A stretch of DNA of 64,000 nucleotides from Suillus spraguei. Lineage: Eukaryota; Basidiomycota; Agaricomycetes; Boletales; Suillaceae. Each line of letters opens with the position of its first letter. Position 1 is the stretch's first letter. The position numbers were made by a program, and so were the translations under genes. The stretch lies in NCBI GenBank assembly GCA_016800925.1, contig JABCPU010000328.1:1-64000 (forward strand), written 5' to 3'. Under the pieces are notes generated by a model. It was not told the origin of the DNA. It ran no database searches and saw nothing but the letters and a program-made list of their open reading frames with translations. Below are positions 1 through 9,364 of the stretch, piece by piece.

Positions 1-1280
1 GTTACCTACCTGGCTGTGAAGGCACCATCTATGATATGGGCCGGTCCATTCCTTCATTTATACTTGCCAGTATATTGATCTGGCATATTTCACAGATACA
101 TAAGGCTTCATTGAGCCATCTACTCCGTCATATTTGCACTTTTTCCCCCAACGAACTGAATGCCCTGCATTTGGACAAAGAACTGTTTTTGGTTCTGAAG
201 TTGTCTGCCAAGCTGAGGCATCTACGCCAAGAATCATCCAAAGATTTTCATGTGAATTTTCACAAAAATGTGGATCCAGTTACTAGGGTTGTCGCACATG
301 TTATCATCAGCCTGAGGATTCCAAGTGTGTCAGGTATTGGACTATCAAGCCAAATGATCACTCAGAAATCCATGGGAAGGTTGTCACACCCTATCCTGCC
401 AATGATCCTGATCGACTTCTGCCCACAGGGAAGGTGGGCATCTCGTTGTAGGCATTCCTGTCAGTTTTTATTTTTATTTTCATCTGCAGGGTAGGGCTGT
501 CTGTGCTGACTATGTTCCTTTAATGGACCTGGGGTTGAGAAAGATTTTCTGTCATGCAGATGTGCTGGCATGGTGTGGCCAGGATGTAACCCTGTTGGTT
601 GATGCAGACTCACCCAAAACAGTGTTGGCAGGAGTTTCATTTGACGCATTTTCTCAGGAGGACCTTCGGGAGATCCGATGTGACCGAGATGGTTATATGT
701 GTTATGGAGGTATGGAGGTCAGGGATACTGCCCATATCAGTTACTATTTGCTCATGCTGAGGTATATTCACAATACATTTTTATCCCCATCTCCGACTAA
801 TACGTGAAATCCCAGGATGTAGAAAGGATGGTGGCAGCAATTGAACCTTTTCATCCTCAGGTTGCCAGGGAGCTCAGATGGTTGTCCTCTGAAGTCAATT
901 CTTTGGGGGGCATAGGTGTAACTGCATATTATTGTTGGAACTTTGTGGCGCCCCAGCATATTGACTGTGATGAAACTTGGACCATAGCCCTGCAGACCTG
1001 CAAAGAAGTGCTGGCTGACAAGTTCAATTTTATCATGGCGGACCTTGGGTGCTATGTGGAAACTGCTGAAAATGCATTGTGGTAAGTTCGGACAGTTGGA
1101 GTTGTATCGCCACTCAAGGACCTTAGGTGGTTCCACGGTTGCCACACACATGGCACGGTGGCTCCTCGGTTGTCATCTATGTTATCCTCCAGAAATTTGT
1201 CGCAAGGCATTGGAGTTACTTTACCCATAACTTCATTAAAGGCTGCCCGCATTCAAAATTCGGTGAAACGAAGAAACTAG
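1..1280 (+). CDS. TET/JBP-type 2OG-Fe(II) dioxygenase gene, 5' end outside window
   Basis: Probable fungal member of the TET/JBP family of 2-oxoglutarate/Fe(II) dioxygenases, whose animal and kinetoplastid relatives oxidise modified bases in DNA. Coding blocks lie at about 3-300, 334-450, 488-767, 813-1081 and 1127-1280, in changing frames as expected for short introns. The clearest intron is 1082-1126 (45 nt, GTAAGT..TTAG); it joins Trp to the block WFHGCHTHGTVAPR. The iron motif HxD is at 957-965 (QHIDCDE), and the distal His plus following Arg (1149-1169) fit the third iron ligand and the 2OG-binding residue. Junctions between the first four blocks are not resolved, so a pseudogene is possible. 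The final codons (VKRRN-stop) lie in repeat LTR3, so the native C-terminus may be lost. Family call rests on motif order only. Confidence 0.6.
1082..1126 (+). other. intron in the dioxygenase gene
   Basis: A 45-nt intron with GTAAGT donor and CCTTAG acceptor. Splicing it joins the HxD-bearing exon in frame to the exon with the distal HxHGT motif, which is the main support that the two halves are one enzyme. Confidence 0.7.
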
Positions 1281-2224
1281 CACTGGCCTAAGTATAAGCG
1301 CAGCATTAATCCTACTAAAGGTGCGAGTGAGTTGTTCGACCCAAGAGGACTGCAGATAGAAGCAATTCCTTCTAAGTTAGTGCGAAGGAAACAATGAAGT
1401 ACTAAATTGACTGCGAGGATTCTGATTTCCGAGATTAGTGGCGGTAGTGGTATGTCGGCGGTACTAGCGCGGTGTCAGCGGTACATGCGCGGTAATGATA
1501 GCTGCAACAGTTAGCTAGCAAGGGCAGGAACAAAGTTGCTTGGGCGAGACGAAATGTTATAACTACCGGCGGTGCGGTAGCGGTAGCGGCAACTTCCATA
1601 CGAGTGGGAACGCAGACGAGAGAGAGAGCGACCCAGCGAGATCACTGGCCGTGGTCCGGTTACGAGTAGCAAAGTCGAAAGTCGCGCGGTACTTCGAGCG
1701 GTAAAGTTACCGGCGGTTAAATCAATGAGCGTGGTTTGAACAGAGAAATGTTCAAATGCAAATAGATTGCGACTAGCGAGTGTTTCTAATACTAAGTCCT
1801 AGTGAAGGGATGTAACGGGAAGTAAGTGATGGTATGTATGTTTAGTCCTTTTTAACATATGCAAGCGTGTACGAGATCACTATGCGAGTCCGGTAGCGAG
1901 AAAGAAAATAAACAGGGTACTTCATTATGAGGCGCGCAGCGTGCAGCGGCCCCTTGAGACATAAGGTAAATTCTGCCATAGGTTTACTAATGGCGGAAGC
2001 AAGGAAACTACACACCAATGGATTCTAGATGGAATAGGACAGGACATGAGGGCATCGGCACGAGGATCCGGTAAGGGTTCGTGGAAGAAGAACGGTTCCG
2101 CGTTAGCAGAGCAAAAAAAGCTATTTCATCGCTATAAGGGAATCCTTTGGTTGCCGCCGCAGACGTTAACAAGACGCTTGCCAAAAACGGGGTTTTGATG
2201 GTCAGCATGACTTTTCTCGCTACA
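1264..2224 (-). repeat. LTR3-family long terminal repeat
   Basis: A second copy, in reverse complement and itself interrupted, occurs at 42597-45324, which defines the family. Read in element orientation (minus) the repeat starts TGTAGCGAGAAAAG at 2224 and ends near 1264; the boundary at 2224 is where three copies stop matching. It probably represents the 3' LTR side of minus-strand element A. It is full of the hexamer GCGGTA/GCGGTAA between about 1440 and 1710. The left edge falls inside the last codons of the dioxygenase gene. Confidence 0.65.
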
Positions 2225-2305
2225 TCGGCATGAGCTGCATTTGAAGCCTTGGCTCAAAAATGGCAGGCAGATGTCCAGTCACACGAGGATCCGGTAAGGG
2301 TTCGC
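2225..2305. repeat. spacer plus start of a second LTR3 end fragment
   Basis: After LTR3 ends at 2224 there are about 57 unmatched bases, then 2282-2305 repeats the sequence at about 2064-2090 (ACGAGGATCCGGTAAGG). This second fragment is cut by element 1 and resumes at 7246, so about 160 bp of the LTR3 end is present twice in tandem. Confidence 0.6.
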
Positions 2306-2540
2306 TGTTACAATCGTACGTGCCCCTATGCATTTTCTACTTCATTTACCTTGTATATTACGTAACATGACTCTGACTCATATGCTCAACGCATATGTAC
2401 TATAGTTGCCTTCCTCCTTTGGATACGCACTTACGTTCTCACGCCTCTCTTGGTCTGTGCGCACATATTGGCCTATTTAAGCACAGTGTACTTGTAGTAG
2501 ATTCGCTACTTTAATCTTACTGGGTTTTACCTGGAATCCC
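2306..2540 (+). repeat. truncated 5' LTR of element 1 (LTR1)
   Basis: First half of LTR1, starting TGTTACAATCG and matching 6772-7006. It stops in TTTTACCTGGAATCCC and passes directly into protease-region sequence (CCCTATCACCCTC), which in element 2 lies at about 12866. The shared bases ATCCC at the joint suggest a microhomology deletion of half the LTR and all of gag. The fragment keeps the TATTTAAG box of the LTR promoter. Confidence 0.9.
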
Positions 2541-2565
2541 TATCACCCTCCACTCGCGTACTCGT

Positions 2566-3639
2566 TTGAAATCCGTTGACACTACCGCTGTTATCGATTC
2601 AGGAGCAGCAGGAACATTCATCTCAGAAGAGTTTGTGAAACTCCATCAAATCACACGACGAAAACTCAAAGAACCATTTCGAGTTACAACGGCAGACGGA
2701 ACCCTCATAAAAGGAGGACCAATCACGCATTATTGCCTTCTAGTGGTCAAAATCGACGACCGAACCATGTATGGAAAATTCAACATCACCAAACTAGGAA
2801 GGAGGGATCAAATTCTCCTCGGAATTCCATGGTTACGAGCAATGAACCCAATTATAGACTGGGCTGCTGAAACACTTGTCCTTTCACGGACAGAGAAATC
2901 AGACGAGATCGAAATCGATCTGGATGAAGACCGAAAGAAGAACGGGTTGCCCCGACTTTTCAACCATCATACTAGATGGCAACACTCCCGACTTCCGAAA
3001 CCATTCTTCGCCTCTCCTATCGACGTTCCTGAAGAACCAGAAGTACAAATGCCACGTACTATAGAACCTACTCCACGAGTACAACTGCCGCGAGCAGTGT
3101 CACCGATCCCTCGCGCAGAGAAGCGCAAGAATGAATCTGAACCCGAGCATCGGGTCGGACAAGAACCTATTGAGCAACTCCCAGGGCGAAGTACCAACGT
3201 ACCGAAATTATCCAAATTCTTCGTTCCCCCGAAAACCCTTTCAGCTTCAATAGAAGAAATCCCCGATACAGAAGAACCCGTGCCCTCGTTGATCCCAACA
3301 GAGGATGATGACCAATTCGACACTATGCACGACGTCTGGCATGCGCCAGAAGTACGTGAAATCTCCTCTTACGAGCTCGGAGATGGAGAATTTCTTGTGG
3401 AATATGACACCGATGGAGTCAGCATGAGGATTATCGAAGAAGTATCCATGGATACACCCTTGACATGTGATGGAACTTCTCAACTCGAACAATCCTCTCC
3501 CTACTCCACAATTCCCTTCCTCCTCCGAAATATAGTAACAAAGCTCAGGAATTCGCCACGGACGAGAAGGAAAGAAAAAGAAATCTTTCGAAGAATTGGT
3601 CCCGGATTATTTGCACGATTTCGTGGATGTCTTTGCTAA
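2566..3639 (+). pseudogene. element 1 aspartic protease and linker, start of pol
   Basis: Retroviral-type aspartic protease at the N-terminus of Pol, which would cut the Gag-Pol precursor inside the particle. The active-site triad DSG (VIDSGAAGTF) is at 2596-2604. Downstream ILLGIPWLRAMNP is the usual hydrophobic C-terminal protease block, followed by a long charged, proline-rich linker (PIPRAEKRKNESEPE) leading to RT. The annotated start is the first ATG-like codon after the gag deletion and is probably not a real start. Near 3590 the frame shifts by one base into the RT frame. Homologues: 12900-13998 (element 2) and the split copy in element C. Confidence 0.85.
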
Positions 3640-5250
3640 AGACGGATTGAACAAACTACCCCCTGAACGCCCTGGTATAGATCATCGGATCGATACTAAA
3701 CCCGGTTTCATTCCTCGCACGTCTAAGGTCTACCCGCTATCGGAAAAAGAACGCGCTGCCGTCAAAGTGTTTATCGATGAAAATGTTGCGAAAGGTTTTA
3801 TTTCCGAATCAAAATCACCTCAAGCCAGTGGTTTCTTTTTCGTGGGAAAGAAAAGTGGAGAATTGCGTCCCTGTCAAGATTATCGCTACATCAATGACTG
3901 GACGGTCAAGAACGCCTATCCACTCCCACTTCCTATCTCCCTTGTCGCACGCCTTCACAATGCACAGTTCTTTACGAAAATGGATATCCGGTCCGGCTAT
4001 AACAATATTCGCATCCATCCTGATGATAGGTGGAAAGCTGCTTTTACTACGGAATTTGGCCTCTTTGAACCGAACGTCATGTTCTTCGGCCTTTGCAATT
4101 CCCCAGCAACATTCCAAGCATACATGAATCGCACCTTTCAACAAGAAATCAATGAAGGATGGATGGTTATTTACATGGACGATATCCTGATTTTCTCCAC
4201 GACTATGGCAGAACACCGTGAACGGACAAGACGGGTTTTGATGAAAATACAGAAGGAACACCTATTCCTGAAACCGGAGAAATGTACTTTCGATGCGGAA
4301 GAAGTGGAATACCTTGGAATGATAATTCGCCCCGGACAAGTTGCTATGGATACCGCCAAAACCAAGGGAATCTCCGAATGGCCAGTCCCGAAATCTGTAA
4401 AAGATGTTCGGTCATTCCTCGGCTTTTGCAACTTCTACCGCACGTTCATCTCCCACTATTCCGACATCACCCGACCCTTATCGATTTAACCAAGAAAGAT
4501 AAGGCCTTTGAATGGTCAACCGAATGTATGGACACCTTCGAAGAATTGAAACAACGCTTCATTTCCCAACCGGTACTCCGTAACCCGGATCCTTCCCGAC
4601 AATTGCCATTGCTACCGACGCTTCGCTCGTAGCAACTGGTGGAGTTCTCCTGCAGACTGATGAGAATGGTGTCTATCACCCATGTGCATATCTCTCACAG
4701 TCTTTGAACCCTGCAGAACGAAATTACCAGATCTTTGATCGGGAACTCCTTGCCGTAATCCGGGCATTGAATGAATGGCGTCATTATCTCGAAGGAAACC
4801 CTCACCCTGTCCTGGTATTCACCGACCACAAGAACCTTCTGTACTTCAGAAGTGCTCAAAAGCTCACCCGTCACCAAGCACGCTGGCAATTGATTTTGTC
4901 TATCTATGACATTGAACTGCATCACGTTGCTGGTACTAAATTAGCAGTACCTGATGCACTATCCCGCCGGCCTGATTATGACTCTGGCAAAGACGATAAC
5001 GAGGACCAGACCCTCCTCCCTGACGCTCTATTCGTTCGTCTTATTGACTCCGACTTGAAGGATGTGCTGTCATCCTCTGACCCTCTCGACGACCCTGTTT
5101 TCAAAACAGCGTCCGATGCCCTCGATGGCGTGTGCCTTCCCCCTATGAAGTCGGCACTCTCTGATTGGAAGATTGAGGAGAACGTCCTCTATTTTAAGAA
5201 TCGAGCCTATATTCCTCTCCCTCGTCGGCCGTCCGCCCATTCTCTCAGGT
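3596..5250 (+). pseudogene. element 1 reverse transcriptase and RNase H
   Basis: RT palm and fingers run about 3700-4450, with motifs [26 protein letters not shown] and catalytic [11 protein letters not shown] at 4166-4198. The frame breaks near 4487 (STOP after SDITRPLSI) and resumes as the RT thumb/RNase [13 protein letters not shown] (about 4606-4640), [25 protein letters not shown] and [11 protein letters not shown] supply the RNase H Asp/Glu/Asp pattern, ending with VPDALSRR at about 4950. A second break lies near 4610. Both breaks are small indels. The tail (to 5220) is the integrase N-terminal lead-in, cut before the H2C2 zinc site. Confidence 0.9.
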
Positions 5251-6022
5251 CTCTGTTGATCTCATCACTGACCTCCCTGTCTCTGGCGGCTTTGACAGTA
5301 TCATGGTCGTGGTAGACCATGGCCTTACGAAGGGGGTAATTATTATTCCTTGTTTGAAAACCATCACTTCAGAAGGTGTGGCTAAGCTGTTTTTAAAACA
5401 TGTTTACCGACGATTTGGACTCCATGACAGAATCCTCACCGAAAGAGGTGCATTCCCTGCCCTACTCCTTGTTAACATCATCCGCACCGCGGCCCTCATC
5501 GAAGCCACCGCTAAAGAAACTACGGACATCACACTCCGCCACCGTTTCATTCATCTTCAGAAACGCATTCGTGCTTACGCTATGCTGTTACTTCCCGATT
5601 CCTTTAAGAATGATGTTGAAGAAGCTATTCACATCATTGCCGAGCGTCGAGCAAGCATTGCTCGACCTCCCTCTCCGCAAGGAGATACGCCACTTCCTAT
5701 CCCAGCACCCACTTCTTCGAGCATTTATTCTAGTCTTGATGCCTTTACTGGCCTATACACTGCTGTGCAAGAAATTGGACAACTCACCAACACGGTCGTC
5801 GACACCATCCAGCGATCGGTCGCTGAAACTAGAGCGGCCAGACACCTAGTAGAAGGAGCCATCACTGACTTACAACAAACGCAAGCTGATCTTGCATCCC
5901 CCGAACTCCTTCTCCCATCGCACAACCAATCTCGTCACCTCTCGTTACGACTTCTCTTGACTGTCCCGATTGGTTGTATGAACCCTGCACTAAGGAGCAG
6001 TGTGAGGCCGCTAAACCACTAG
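5251..6022 (+). pseudogene. element 1 integrase stub fused in frame to ORF3
   Basis: An open frame begins with integrase core sequence ([33 protein letters not shown]) that contains the first catalytic Asp region. At about 5440 it passes without a stop into ORF3 ([17 protein letters not shown], then [15 protein letters not shown]). In element 2 these two parts are separated by about 1 kb holding the rest of integrase and the chromodomain. The deletion thus created a chimeric protein of roughly 240 residues. Integrase activity is impossible, because the second Asp and Glu are gone. The ORF3 part is predicted mostly helical. Confidence 0.75.
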
Positions 6023-6739
6023 GTATTCCTGCTACTGAGTTGGTAACACTCGGCCCCCGACTCCGTGACCTTCACATACATCCTCCAATGTCTATCCCGG
6101 CATCGTTCGGTCCAATGGACCCCGTCTCGCCAGTCTTAGTAAAAGACTTTGGCATAACTCTCCTTCTTCCTCTGACGAACTCCTTGCGGCTGCCGAACGA
6201 GCAGTCACCCCGGACCTCCCCACATCGGCATATACGTTATCCCCTGCTCAGCAAGCGCAACTTAAGCGAGCCAATACTCTTGCCTTAAAACGTATGAGGA
6301 AGAATAAGGGAAAGAAGCGTGCCAGGTCCACTAGCCCTACGCCCATCATTTCTCCGTCTCCCTTACGCAAAGCCCATTCCAACCTGACGAGAATATGAAG
6401 TGCCGCATCTGTGGGTTGTTAGGACATCGTCAAAAGAATTGTGCGGAATATCAGTGCAAGGTTTGCAGATATTGGTCGCCTACCCACTTATCCCTTTACT
6501 GTCCTCACCGAGTTGGACCCCCTCCTTTCAAGTTAACCTGGAAGGATGAAGGATTCTATGACGCACTTCGTACTTGGGAGAAACAGCTCGACGATGAACG
6601 TATTCAGGCAGAGAAGAAGAGGGACTCTAAACGCCGCGCTGGTCTTGAAGAAGCCAAGTACATGATGAGCGGATCGTTTGCTGATGAAGACTACAAGTTC
6701 AGCGATGATCCCATTTACTATGCGAACCAAGATGAGTAA
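5974..6739 (+). pseudogene. element 1 ORF3, C-terminal part with double zinc knuckle
   Basis: Continuation of ORF3 after frameshifts near 5935 and 6150-6290. It contains the conserved block [16 protein letters not shown], then LGPRLRDLHIHPPMSIPASF, a basic stretch (KRMRKNKGKKRARS) and at 6398-6505 two Cys/His clusters: CRICGLLGHRQKNC (CX2CX4HX4C) and CKVCRYWSPTHLSLYC (CX2CX6HX4C). The end is acidic (SFADEDYKFSDD) and stops at TAA 6737-6739, 20 bases before the polypurine tract. It is a nucleic-acid-binding, Gag-like extra protein by inference. Copies exist in element 2 and element D. Confidence 0.8.
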
Positions 6740-6759
6740 AGTCGGTGACTTTACGTGTA

Positions 6760-6771
6760 AAGAGGGGGTAA
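6760..6771 (+). other. polypurine tract of element 1
   Basis: AAAGAGGGGGTAA directly before the 3' LTR, the priming site for plus-strand DNA in Ty3/gypsy elements. Element 2 has the matching AAAAAGGGGGTAA at 18317-18329. Confidence 0.75.
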
Positions 6772-7245
6772 TGTTACAATCGTACGTGCCCCTATGCATT
6801 TTCTACTTCATTTACCTTGTATATTACGTAACATGACTCTGACTCATATGCTCAACGCATATGTACTATAGTTGCCTTCCTCCTTTGGATACGCACTTAC
6901 GTTCTCACGCCTCTCTTGGTCTGTGCGCACATATTGGCCTATTTAAGCACAGTGTACTTGTAGTAGATTCGCTACTTTAATCTTACTGGGTTTTACCTGG
7001 AATCTCCTTCGCTTAGGTCTCCAACCTAAGTCGTCTTGAATCGTCTCTAAGTCTAAGCACTCCTTAGCCTTAGTCTCTATTCTCGCGGATACCTCTTAGA
7101 CTTGTCTTTGAGGCTGAACCCTTGATCGTACTCGGAACGCGTTCCTTGTACTTTCACCTTGTTCTCTTTTGAACATTGTAAGAACTCCCAGCAGACCGCC
7201 CGTGTCTTTTCACTGTCGCTGGTGACGCCACCCCAGTTCGTAACA
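6772..7245 (+). repeat. 3' LTR of element 1 (LTR1, complete)
   Basis: 474 bp, TGTTACAATCG to AGTTCGTAACA with terminal inverted TGTTAC/GTAACA. It contains a TATTTAAG promoter-like box near 6937 and is the reference copy used here to recognise the other LTR1 repeats. Confidence 0.92.
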
Positions 7246-7391
7246 TTCGCGGAAGAAGAACGGTTCCATGTTAGCAGAGTGAAAAGGCTATTTCGTCGCT
7301 ATAAGGGAATCCTTCAGTTGCCGCCGCAGACGTTAATGAGACACTTGCCGAAAATGGGGTTTTGATGGTCAGCATGACTTTTCTCGCTACA
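7246..7391 (-). repeat. remainder of the tandem LTR3 end fragment
   Basis: Continues 2282-2305 after removal of element 1 and its TTCGC duplication. It matches 2086-2224 (GGAAGAAGAACGGTTCC through TTTCTCGCTACA) with scattered substitutions. The homology stops at 7391, taken as the LTR3/internal border of element A. Confidence 0.65.
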
Positions 7392-7596
7392 TCTGCTGGG
7401 CACTTTGAATATTGACCGTCCCTGGTCAAACGTACCGTATGTAAGACTTAGCATTCCTGCAGTTTGCAAGCACGTGGCATGATGCGTGGTATGCGGAGTG
7501 TACAAAGCGTGATTGGCGGTGAACTTGTGGTATCATGGGAAGGGGGTAATGATGAACACGAGGTGTGTTATGCGGCGGTTACAAGTGAGGAGCTGC

Positions 7597-7603
7597 TATA
7601 AAT
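7597..7603 (+). promoter_or_regulatory. TATA box of the element A antisense gene
   Basis: TATAAAT 42 bases upstream of the ATG at 7645, in sequence between the LTR3 end and the gene. It supports an own promoter that reads inward from the 3' LTR side, opposite to the element's genomic RNA. Confidence 0.5.
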
Positions 7604-7644
7604 GACTGGCGTACCCATGATGACTTGCTTGTCTTCACTACAGC

Positions 7645-8719
7645 ATGTCCCTCTTCGACCTTGGTTCCGACCTTTGCCCTGAGGCCGTTGCCTTTGTTGA
7701 GAAGTTTGCCACGATCTGCGCTAAGGTTGAGGCACTGACCAAATGCGTTCCCAAGGACTGTGAGGACTTAGCCGCTGAGAAGAAGCAGTGGATGAGCGAG
7801 TGGACTCTTGCTATGGTAAGCGACTGTTGGCGGTGTTCTGCGTGTTTGCTTATTTCTATGGTATAGGGTGCGATGGCGAAGTGTCGTTTGGATGGGAAGA
7901 CATATAGCCTAGCATTGGTCTTGCCGCCGGCAGAGAACGCCGCGGGACTAGAAGTGAGTAAGATGTACGATCGCTGGACCGAGCAGGTTCGCGCAGCTTT
8001 ACTTGCCGCGAAGATTAAGCGTGAGCAAGAGAAGTTAGCCTCCACTGCTGACGAGAAGGGCAAGGAGAAGGAAGTCGCTGTGGTAGATGTGCCAATGAAG
8101 GAGGTTACCGGTGGTGATGCGGAGGGTACGGCGGCGCCATTAGTGTCCACTGAGGGTACTTCGGTAAGTTCTCGCTATTTCTCTTTCGCTTGCCTTTTCT
8201 TATGCGCTATGTCTAGCGTCCAAAGCCGCGCCCCAGGATTGGTAGGAGAGTTGGTGACATTGTGTATTCAAAGCCGTGTGAGCGCTGCGCTTTTCTGAAG
8301 CTACTCTGCTTCGGCGAGCGTGGGTATAGCTGTTGGCCGTGCCGCAAGCTAAAAACTGGCTGCATCCAATCCAGATACTTCAGTAGTGAGTTCTGTACAG
8401 GTCACACTTCTAACCTTGTTAACTTGTTCGTAGAGCGTAAGGCCAAGACTGCGGCAAAGACACCGCCTACCACGGGCGATAGCAGTAGTGGTAAGGCTGG
8501 TAGTGAAGTTACCGCTGGCAGTCCGAGGATGAAGCGGAATTCCAGGGGCAGCTGGATGAGCTGCGCGCCGTTCCAGATCTGTTCTTCTTGGCTGACGCTG
8601 AGATGCAGAAGCTGGATGCGCAGGACGTACAGATGCAAGGCCTGATGAAAGAGATGGCCGTGAGCATGAAGTATCTTCATGGCTATCTGGACCACATCAA
8701 GAAGGCGCGCGGTGATTGA
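7645..8719 (+). CDS. spliced antisense gene in element A: Zn2Cys6-like, coiled-coil protein
   Basis: Four exons can be read: 7645-7815, 7867-8162, 8217 to about 8386, and about 8434-8719, with introns 7816-7866 (51 nt) and 8164-8216 (53 nt), both GTAAG..TAG. The product starts MSLFDLGSDLCPEAVAF, has a lysine/glutamate-rich middle, and in exon 3 the cluster CERCAFLKLLC (CX2CX6C), seven residues, then CWPCRKLKTGC (CX2CX6C). This spacing equals the fungal Zn(II)2Cys6 binuclear cluster. The last exon encodes a Leu/Met-heptad helix ending HIKKARGD at TGA 8717-8719. A frame change near 8500-8530 is unexplained (frameshift or missed intron). It is tail-to-tail with the integrase. Function unknown; DNA binding is an inference. 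Confidence 0.65.
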
Positions 8720-9364
8720 GTACTTAGCGTGTCTCTTCCTTCGTACCATATACTTGTATACTGTAGCACATGCATATGAGTCTGTCTCCTGTGGTTGTAC
8801 CGCCGGTCAGGCAAAGTGAGTCGGTGGTCCTGTCCAAATGTCCCATGTCCGTGTCCAAATTCCAGTACTAGTCCATTGAGTGCCTGTGCGATATAGTAAG
8901 GGTAAATGAGCGCTCGCGTAAGATGAGACTAGAGTGAAAGTACGGCCAAAATTGCGAGTTGCCGCTCGTCTTGTCTTTGTCGTTGCGCTTCCTTCTTCTA
9001 TTCCTGCATGATACTGCTGCGTGCGTGATGTTCTTGGTTCTCTGAAATGTGCGTGGTGCGCTGCCTCCGTGGTAGAAGGAAATATGTACGGTAATGATTG
9101 GTGCGCGGTATTAGCCCATTCTCTGCAGTCCATTGCGGTATTATTTTTGATATAAGAGTCTGTGCACTGTTAGCGCGTAGCGTAGGTAAGTGAGATCTAG
9201 AGAGCGGAAACTTTCGACAAGAGAAACTGAGACACCGGACGAAACCCGGGGTAAAACTGATACTATTGTACTGGGCGGTATTTGTTTTTTGTGTTATTTG
9301 TGTTTTTCCAGGAGAGCGCGGTATGATAACGAGTGTTGGTAGTAGCGGTACGGGATAGGAGGGG
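8720..9364. other. spacer between antisense gene and integrase of element A
   Basis: About 645 bp of element A with no supported gene. The open frames here lack recognisable motifs. It presumably holds the convergent 3' ends of both transcripts. Confidence 0.4.

Larger units (their letters stand above)
2306..7245 (+). mobile_element. Element 1: LTR1 chromovirus (Ty3/gypsy), internally deleted
   Basis: Plus-strand gypsy element with 5-bp target duplication TTCGC at 2301-2305 and 7246-7250. Order: truncated 5' LTR, protease, reverse transcriptase, RNase H, integrase fragment fused to ORF3, 3' zinc-knuckle part of ORF3, polypurine tract, complete 3' LTR. Against element 2 (11291-18800) it lacks the rest of the 5' LTR plus gag (junction about 2540), the H2C2 zinc part of integrase (junction about 5212), and the integrase core through the chromodomain (junction about 5440). 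It is therefore non-autonomous. It landed in an LTR3 end fragment. Reading frames are better preserved than in element 2. Confidence 0.9.

Noticed and set aside
2967..3492. Minus-strand frames of 81-118 codons across the element 1 protease linker
   Set aside because: Antisense shadows of a repetitive, proline- and glutamate-rich coding region; no motif of their own.
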